From NCBI GenBank assembly GCA_002437585.1, contig DJQM01000035.1, forward strand, positions 1 to 56,198: a stretch of DNA of 56,198 nt, in the 5' to 3' direction. A program made the position numbers and the translations under genes. Below, piece after piece: positions 52,055-56,198 of the stretch (its first letter is position 1; each line of letters opens with the position of its first letter). The DNA comes from Clostridiales bacterium UBA6386 (GTDB lineage Bacteria; Bacillota; Clostridia; Oscillospirales; Oscillospiraceae). The notes beneath the pieces are model-generated. The model saw nothing but the letters and a program-made list of their open reading frames with translations, was not told the origin of the DNA and did no database searches.

Positions 52055-53185
52055 ATGGCAAGAAAGCTTTGCCCCAGCTGCGGGAAGCCCTACAACGGGC
52101 GAAAATGCGGCAACTGCCTGTACGAAAACTTCACCGAGGAAATCGCCCACGGATTCCATACCCACGAGGGAGAACCCCTCGTCATTGAGGATACCCAGCG
52201 TCGACCCATCCCCACGAAGGATCCCTTTGACTGCGACCGGAAAACGAGAAGCGACCGCCGGACATCAGGAAGCCGTCAGGCGAAAAAGAAAACTTCCATC
52301 GGAAGAATTTTCGGGATTCTTGTCGCCGTGATGATCCTGGTCAACGCGGCCTTCCATCTGATTGCCGGCTTTGCCGCCAGGGGTGTTTTTTCCGGCAGCC
52401 ACGAGCCGGTTCCGGAAATTCCCGAGGATTACGACACCGTTCTCTTCTCCGACGACAGCATCACCATCACCGCCCAGGACAGGGAGCTTCGGGTACCGGG
52501 CGACGGGATATCGCTGTCCATCCGGAACGACACCGATCAGGATCTGGCGGCATACAGCGAACGCATTCAGGTCAACGGCTATCAGCTGCCAGACCTGGGC
52601 TTCTACTGTGACCTGCCAAAGAAAAGCACCTCCATTGCTACCCTCTATCTGGATTCCCAGTACCTGAAATACACCGGCTCGGACACGGTAGAAAATGTGA
52701 TCTTCTCCCTGACCTTCTGCGACGCGGACAGCTACGAGGAGGTCTTTGAAATCGGCCCTCTGGGAGCGGAGGCGGAAGAGCTGCCCATCGCGCCTTCCTC
52801 AGGGGAAATCTCCACGGAGCTTCTGTATGATCAGGACGGACTGACCATTTCCTACGCCGGTTACGAGCCGGACGCTTACGATGAGGACTTGATGAGCAGC
52901 CTGGTATTCTGCCTGGAAAATACCACCAATGACGAAATTTCCGTCGGCACCGTGAACTGCACGATCAACGGTCAGGAAGATTCCACATCCTCCCTGTATG
53001 TGGATATCCCAGCCCATACCAAGGCTATCGGTCAGATGTACATGAACCTGGAGGATGAGAAAGCTCTGACGGAAATTCAGGAGCTGTCTGTGACCCTGCA
53101 GGCCTATGTTCCGGCGGAGGACATGGACGGCGGCCTTCGGGCTGTGGACATCGGCTCGCTGGAAATCCCGATTCACGAGCATTGA
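52055..53185 (+). CDS. Zinc-ribbon single-pass membrane protein of unknown function
   Basis: A 376-residue protein: N-terminal zinc ribbon CPSCGKPYNGRKCGNC (residues 6-21), a charged linker, one transmembrane helix (about 86-108, IFGILVAVMILVNAAFHLIAGFAA) and an outer region of about 260 residues with two similar beta-rich halves (SLSIRNDTDQDLAAYS...VNGYQLPD; LVFCLENTTNDEISVGTVNCTINGQ), each resembling an Ig-like or DUF-type fold seen in Firmicute envelope proteins. The ribbon faces the cytoplasm if positive-inside applies. Family function is not known. AGGAGG lies 9 bases before ATG 52055; the gene stands alone with its own promoter. Confidence 0.8.
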   Translation: MARKLCPSCGKPYNGRKCGNCLYENFTEEIAHGFHTHEGEPLVIEDTQRRPIPTKDPFDCDRKTRSDRRTSGSRQAKKKTSIGRIFGILVAVMILVNAAFHLIAGFAARGVFSGSHEPVPEIPEDYDTVLFSDDSITITAQDRELRVPGDGISLSIRNDTDQDLAAYSERIQVNGYQLPDLGFYCDLPKKSTSIATLYLDSQYLKYTGSDTVENVIFSLTFCDADSYEEVFEIGPLGAEAEELPIAPSSGEISTELLYDQDGLTISYAGYEPDAYDEDLMSSLVFCLENTTNDEISVGTVNCTINGQEDSTSSLYVDIPAHTKAIGQMYMNLEDEKALTEIQELSVTLQAYVPAEDMDGGLRAVDIGSLEIPIHEH

Positions 53186-53266
53186 GAGGTGAACAAACCG
53201 CCGTCGGCTCACCGCCGGCGGCGTTCCTTTTGCCCAGAATAACACTACCAGCCCGCAGAAGGAGAA

Positions 53267-53640
53267 TGTCATTGCGAGCCAGTGCTCACACTGGCGTGGC
53301 AATCCGTATCCCCCTTGGCTCCCCGCCAGGGGAGCCAACTAAAGGCCCTCATCCGTCTCGCGCTTGCGGGAGACGCGCGAGCCACCTTCCCTGCGGGGCA
53401 ATGTCATCAGCTTAAGGAATTTCGCTATGAAAATTAGGACAAACCCGCCTGAAATGCACATCAAAAATAGCACTTTTCTTTTTTCTCAATGACGATCAGA
53501 TGTTTTAAAGTCGGCGCAGGCATTTGTTCCTGCGAGAAAATACTGCTGTGAGCTTAAGTTGATGACATTGCCCTGCGGGGGAAGGCTTTGGAGAACGGAT
53601 TGCCACACCAGTGACATCGGTCACTGGTTCGCAATGACAT
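53267..53640. mobile_element. Composite inverted element built of two REP-like units
   Basis: The outer arms ATGTCATTGCGAGCCAGTG (from 53266) and, on the minus strand, ATGTCATTGCGAACCAGTG (to 53640) are inverted. Inner segments also match in inverted order: CTGCGGGGCAATGTCATCAG at about 53391 and, on the minus strand from about 53580, CCCGCAGGGCAATGTCATCA. The centre (53420-53550) is AT-rich with no gene. The layout resembles a non-autonomous element or two REP units trapping a segment. It accounts for most of the 529 bp gap. Confidence 0.6.
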
Positions 53641-53672
53641 CCGTATATCGAAAAGCTTCTCTGAATACAATA

Positions 53673-53704
53673 ACCCCCTGGGCGCAAAGGCGAACCCAGG
53701 GGGT
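53673..53704 (-). terminator. Hairpin after the LCP gene
   Basis: ACCCCCTGGG-CGCAAAGGCGAA-CCCAGGGGGT, a 10 bp stem, 11 bases past the minus-strand stop codon. Only a weak T-rich stretch (TTATTGTATT) follows. Confidence 0.7.
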
Positions 53705-53714
53705 GTCCTGATTT

Positions 53715-54836
53715 TTAATCCGTGGAAACTTCCGCTTCGGTGATAGCCCGGATCAGCTTCTTCTCCTTGGCGGTGTCAAAGCGCATGACGCTGTCCAGCT
53801 GTCCGTCCTTGTCAACGTCCACCATATCACCCCAGCCCTCCATCGGAACCGTGGTGCCGCTCATCTTCATTTCCGGAAGCATGGGCAGAATCTTTGCCGC
53901 CAGCTTGGTCACGTCACCAGGCGTCATGGTCGTAGTGACCATGGGCATCAGAATATCTACCCAATTATTCAGCTTGCTCAGGGACATATAGCGGAACTTC
54001 TCCAGCAGAGCCTCCACCACCTTGCGCTGACGGGCTGTACGCTTGATATCGCTTTCGGAGTCGCCTGCGGCCTTACGCATCCGGGCATAGGACAGAGCCT
54101 CCATGCCCTGGAGCCGCTGAATGCCCGGCTCAATGGTACGCTTGACATACAGGGTGTCCTTGTTCAGATAGTCCGCCTCGGCCTGGGTCAGCTCGATGTC
54201 AATGCCGTCAATGTAGTCGATCATCTTGATGAAGCTGTCAAAGCTGATCTCCACATTATAATCCACCTCAATGCCGAAGTTGTCCTTCAGGCAGATGTTG
54301 GTCATCTCCATACCGCCCGCGACACCGCCGCCCCACTGGTAGCCCAGGTTATAGCAGAAGGTGAACTTGCTCCGGCCGCAGGTATGACCCTTATAATCCG
54401 GCAGCTTCACATAGGAGTCCCGGAGGATGGACATACAGGTGATTTCCTTGGTATAGGTGTTGATGGAAACCAGCATAGTGCTGTCCGCATTCAGTGCTTC
54501 CTCACCGGCCCGGGCTGCCTGACCGACGAACAGAATATTGATGATGTCGTCGGCGGACATCTGGTGAACGGTCTCCTCGGTAGGAGCCTCGGTGGTCTGC
54601 GCCGCCTCGGTCTCCGGGGGGCGGGTGACTTCATCGGTGGGCTCGGTATAGGCGTAGGTATCCTTGGGCAGCTCGATGATGTTCATTTTCTTCAGCTTGC
54701 TTTGCAGATAGAGGTAGGCCGCGCCGGCGAGAATCAGCAGCACCACCAGAATGACGGCGATCACAATCAGAAAAATCTTCAGCCCCTTTTTCTTTCCGGG
54801 CTGCTTTGCCTGTTCAAAACGTCCATGATAGCTCAT
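53715..54836 (-). CDS. LytR-CpsA-Psr (LCP) family phosphotransferase
   Basis: A 373-residue protein with a short basic cytoplasmic N-terminus, one transmembrane helix (about 20-43), a Thr/Glu-rich linker and the LCP catalytic domain: NADSTMLVSIN with following MSILRDSYVKLP, GYQWGGG, IDYIDGIDIELTQAEADYLN, and the Arg-rich ALSYARMRKAAGDSESDIKRTARQRKV. Such enzymes move wall teichoic acid or capsule glycans from undecaprenyl carriers onto peptidoglycan outside the membrane. Start: AGGAGG before ATG 54836 (MSYHGRF); an in-frame ATG at 54905 overlaps the promoter. A glycosyltransferase-like gene is 86 bp upstream on the same strand. It may attach the surface polymer that other genes here modify. 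Confidence 0.93.
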   Translation of the reverse strand: MSYHGRFEQAKQPGKKKGLKIFLIVIAVILVVLLILAGAAYLYLQSKLKKMNIIELPKDTYAYTEPTDEVTRPPETEAAQTTEAPTEETVHQMSADDIINILFVGQAARAGEEALNADSTMLVSINTYTKEITCMSILRDSYVKLPDYKGHTCGRSKFTFCYNLGYQWGGGVAGGMEMTNICLKDNFGIEVDYNVEISFDSFIKMIDYIDGIDIELTQAEADYLNKDTLYVKRTIEPGIQRLQGMEALSYARMRKAAGDSESDIKRTARQRKVVEALLEKFRYMSLSKLNNWVDILMPMVTTTMTPGDVTKLAAKILPMLPEMKMSGTTVPMEGWGDMVDVDKDGQLDSVMRFDTAKEKKLIRAITEAEVSTD

Positions 54837-54866
54837 GTATATCCTCCTATGGACTTTTTTCGATAA

Positions 54867-54897
54867 TACGATGGTTATTCTACCACGAAACGCCTTG
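54867..54897 (-). promoter_or_regulatory. Promoter of the LCP gene
   Basis: Minus strand, within this interval and its edges: TTGTAT, 17 bp spacer, TAGAAT. The boxes are moderate matches only. Confidence 0.45.
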
Positions 54898-54922
54898 AAA
54901 TACAAGCCTTTTTTCTGGTCAA

Positions 54923-55864
54923 TCAGTCCTTGGGCGGGGTGCGGGTAATAATCCGGCAGAGCTTATTGACCGCCCGGCGGGTAAACTCCCGGGCAAGGAG
55001 CCAGTCATAGCGCAGCTTCCAGCGATAAAGAAGGGTATCTTTCAGACCCAAGGGCACGCCGGACGGGGACGGGCGCAGGTGGTTTTTCACCATCAGATGG
55101 AGCTTTTCCGCCTCGAAGCGGTACAGGGGCTTTTTTGTGTACCGGGTAGACCAGTGGATCATCCGACCCCGATCCGTCTCCGGGTGCCAATCGGTGGCGT
55201 AGCGGCAAAGGCCGGTAAACAGGTCGCATTTCAGGGACGTGACCTCCCAGGGAATGCCGTAGTTTTCCGGTGCGGCCTCCTCCACATGGCAGCCGTTGGC
55301 ATTCATGGCCAGGCACAGCACCGGCTCATCGGCGTAAGGCGCGCAGTAATCCGGCCAACGGTAATTGTCATAATGGGCAATGATGTTCTGACAGTCGGCG
55401 TAAACCGCATTGCAGACCGAACCCTTCCGGATGAAATACAGGCCACCGTGAATGCTGGATTTCCGAGTGATCCGGGGCGCGTAGTCACCAATGTCAGCCA
55501 ATTGATACAGCCCCCGTTCGCTGTTGGCCGGAACATTATATCCCGCGCCGGAAACATCGTCGGCCTGAGCAAAAAAATCCCAGAATTCGTTGAGATCCCG
55601 GTAGGCCAGGCAGTCCGCGTCAATGAAAATGGTCTCGTCAAAGGGAGCCAGGCGCAGAAGCTCGAACTTATCGAAAAAGGGTCGTCCGCTGGGGGAAAAG
55701 AGAACGGTTTCGTCAAACTGTCGGGTATGGGCATTTTCCCTGTCGCAAAGAATGGCGAAGGGCATGGGACTTTCGCTGAACAGCCGGTAGGACAGCAGCA
55801 GATTTTCCGCCAGCTGGTAATACCAGTCCGCGCCGGTTGCGATGGTGATAAAGCCTCGGGTCAT
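54923..55864 (-). CDS. GT8-like glycosyltransferase/nucleotide-diphospho-sugar transferase
   Basis: A 313-residue soluble protein with a GT-A type fold: GFITIATGADWYYQLAENLLLSYRLF at the N-terminus and the metal/nucleotide-binding DAD motif (D82-A83-D84) in ETIFIDADCLAYRDL, as in GT8-like enzymes. HGGLYFIRKG and WPDYCAPYADEPVLCLAMNANG follow; the C-terminus is basic. Sugar donor and acceptor are unknown. Start: AGGAGG 8 bases before ATG 55864; the frame remains open to 55984 but without a site. It precedes the LCP gene on the same strand, so a role in a wall polymer is plausible. Confidence 0.82.
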   Translation of the reverse strand: MTRGFITIATGADWYYQLAENLLLSYRLFSESPMPFAILCDRENAHTRQFDETVLFSPSGRPFFDKFELLRLAPFDETIFIDADCLAYRDLNEFWDFFAQADDVSGAGYNVPANSERGLYQLADIGDYAPRITRKSSIHGGLYFIRKGSVCNAVYADCQNIIAHYDNYRWPDYCAPYADEPVLCLAMNANGCHVEEAAPENYGIPWEVTSLKCDLFTGLCRYATDWHPETDRGRMIHWSTRYTKKPLYRFEAEKLHLMVKNHLRPSPSGVPLGLKDTLLYRWKLRYDWLLAREFTRRAVNKLCRIITRTPPKD

Positions 55865-55895
55865 AGGACGTGCCTCCTGACGGTGGTTTTTTCTC

Positions 55896-55924
55896 ATTAT
55901 ACGGCATTTTTCCCGGAAAGGCAA
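55896..55924 (-). promoter_or_regulatory. Promoter of the GT8-like gene
   Basis: Minus strand: -35 TTGCCT (55919-55924), 17 bp spacer, -10 TATAAT (55896-55901). Confidence 0.7.
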
Positions 55925-55958
55925 GAAAAAAGCGGCTGCCTTCACAAGGAAAGCAGCT
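55925..55958 (-). terminator. Terminator of a minus-strand unit beyond the window
   Basis: Minus strand: GCTGCTTT...AAGGCAGC stem followed by CGCTTTTTTC, just upstream of the GT8-like promoter. Confidence 0.65.
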
Positions 55959-56004
55959 GGATAGAATTGTGTCATGCGAAGCACAGCGCACTGAAATAGA
56001 AGGT

Positions 56005-56042
56005 GTCATTGCGAACCAGTGGTGCTCCGCGCAGCGAATCCA
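56005..56042. repeat. REP-like repeat, partial copy
   Basis: GTCATTGCGAACCAGTG is shared with the other units, but the second arm diverges (GCGAATCC). The surrounding 55985-56198 holds no gene; it contains another inverted pair (GACTGCCA/TGGCAGTC). Confidence 0.6.
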
Positions 56043-56163
56043 AATCCGAATGACTGCCAGTGGCAGTCATACCTTAATGTAGCGCAACGCTGGTGTGTCC
56101 CCTTCCAGGGATTCCCTCCGGTCACAATCCCCCGGTTCTTCCGGAGACCTTAATAGAACTCGT

Positions 56164-56198
56164 AGAAGCTTTCAGTGCTGATCCCTCCGGGGGCAATG
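56164..56198. repeat. Two-hairpin intergenic repeat (family R), copy C, cut by the window edge
   Basis: AGAAGCTTTCAGTGCTGATC and CCTCCGGGGGCAATG match the beginning of copies A and B. Confidence 0.7.

Overview
The window (about 56 kb, GC-rich) reads as a chromosomal segment of a Gram-positive, obligately anaerobic Clostridia member, most likely an Oscillospirales (Ruminococcaceae/Oscillospiraceae-type) gut bacterium. The support is inferential: LytR-CpsA-Psr and VanW-type wall proteins, a SAM-I riboswitch in front of metK, a flavodiiron O2/NO-scavenging protein, a giant 2-hydroxyacyl-CoA-dehydratase-activase-like protein, riboswitch-controlled cobamide salvage genes and alpha-glucan enzymes. 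No rRNA, tRNA, CRISPR array, prophage or complete insertion sequence was seen; the accessory DNA consists of small non-autonomous repeats.

Layout. 1-6.4 kb: glutamine-dependent nadE (3' end off the window), metK with a SAM-I riboswitch and attenuator, a DUF1292 protein, serine acetyltransferase and a secreted glycine-rich repeat protein. 6.4-17.9 kb: a DNA-repair neighbourhood (uvrB-radC, uvrA, mfd) with pth and a histidine-kinase-like protein whose phosphoacceptor His is replaced by Arg. 18-22.9 kb: a VanW-family membrane protein, then an AbrB-type regulator, a PLP-dependent methionine gamma-lyase-family enzyme and an EamA transporter in one direction. 22.9-29.1 kb: a minus-strand operon fkbH-like/acyl carrier/MBOAT/SGNH lipoprotein/DUF4358 lipoprotein/DHHW protein. 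It parallels the logic of the dlt system but has an FkbH-type loader, and is the best candidate here for an undescribed system: transfer of a carrier-bound small acyl group, perhaps glyceryl, to a surface polymer.

29.1-31.3 kb: a broken glycosyltransferase start next to a repeat remnant, then a GtrII-like membrane protein. 31.3-35.9 kb: cobamide nucleotide-loop assembly and salvage operon (TIM-barrel protein, cobT, cobU, cobS, a short CobU-like protein, cobC-like phosphatase) behind a cobalamin riboswitch, its terminator, and a second unexplained structured leader with its own terminator. 35.9-42.1 kb: CmpB-type membrane protein, PAP2 phosphatase and the 1418-residue activase-like protein in one operon, preceded by an RNHCP protein. 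42.3-44.1 kb: a flavodiiron protein fused to flavin-reductase and rubredoxin domains. 44.3-51.7 kb: an L,D-transpeptidase-like protein, a type I pullulanase fused to a NUDIX domain, a cytidylate-kinase-like protein and glycogen phosphorylase with a LacI/CcpA-like palindrome just downstream of its promoter. 52-56.2 kb: a zinc-ribbon membrane protein, an LCP protein and a GT8-like glycosyltransferase.

Intergenic regions carry at least three repeat families: 160-220 bp hairpin elements flanked by TA (MITE-like), a roughly 150 bp two-hairpin repeat, and short REP-like units beginning GTCATTGCGA. One hairpin element is nested inside a copy of the two-hairpin repeat. Promoters with near-consensus -35/-10 boxes could be read in front of most transcription units.
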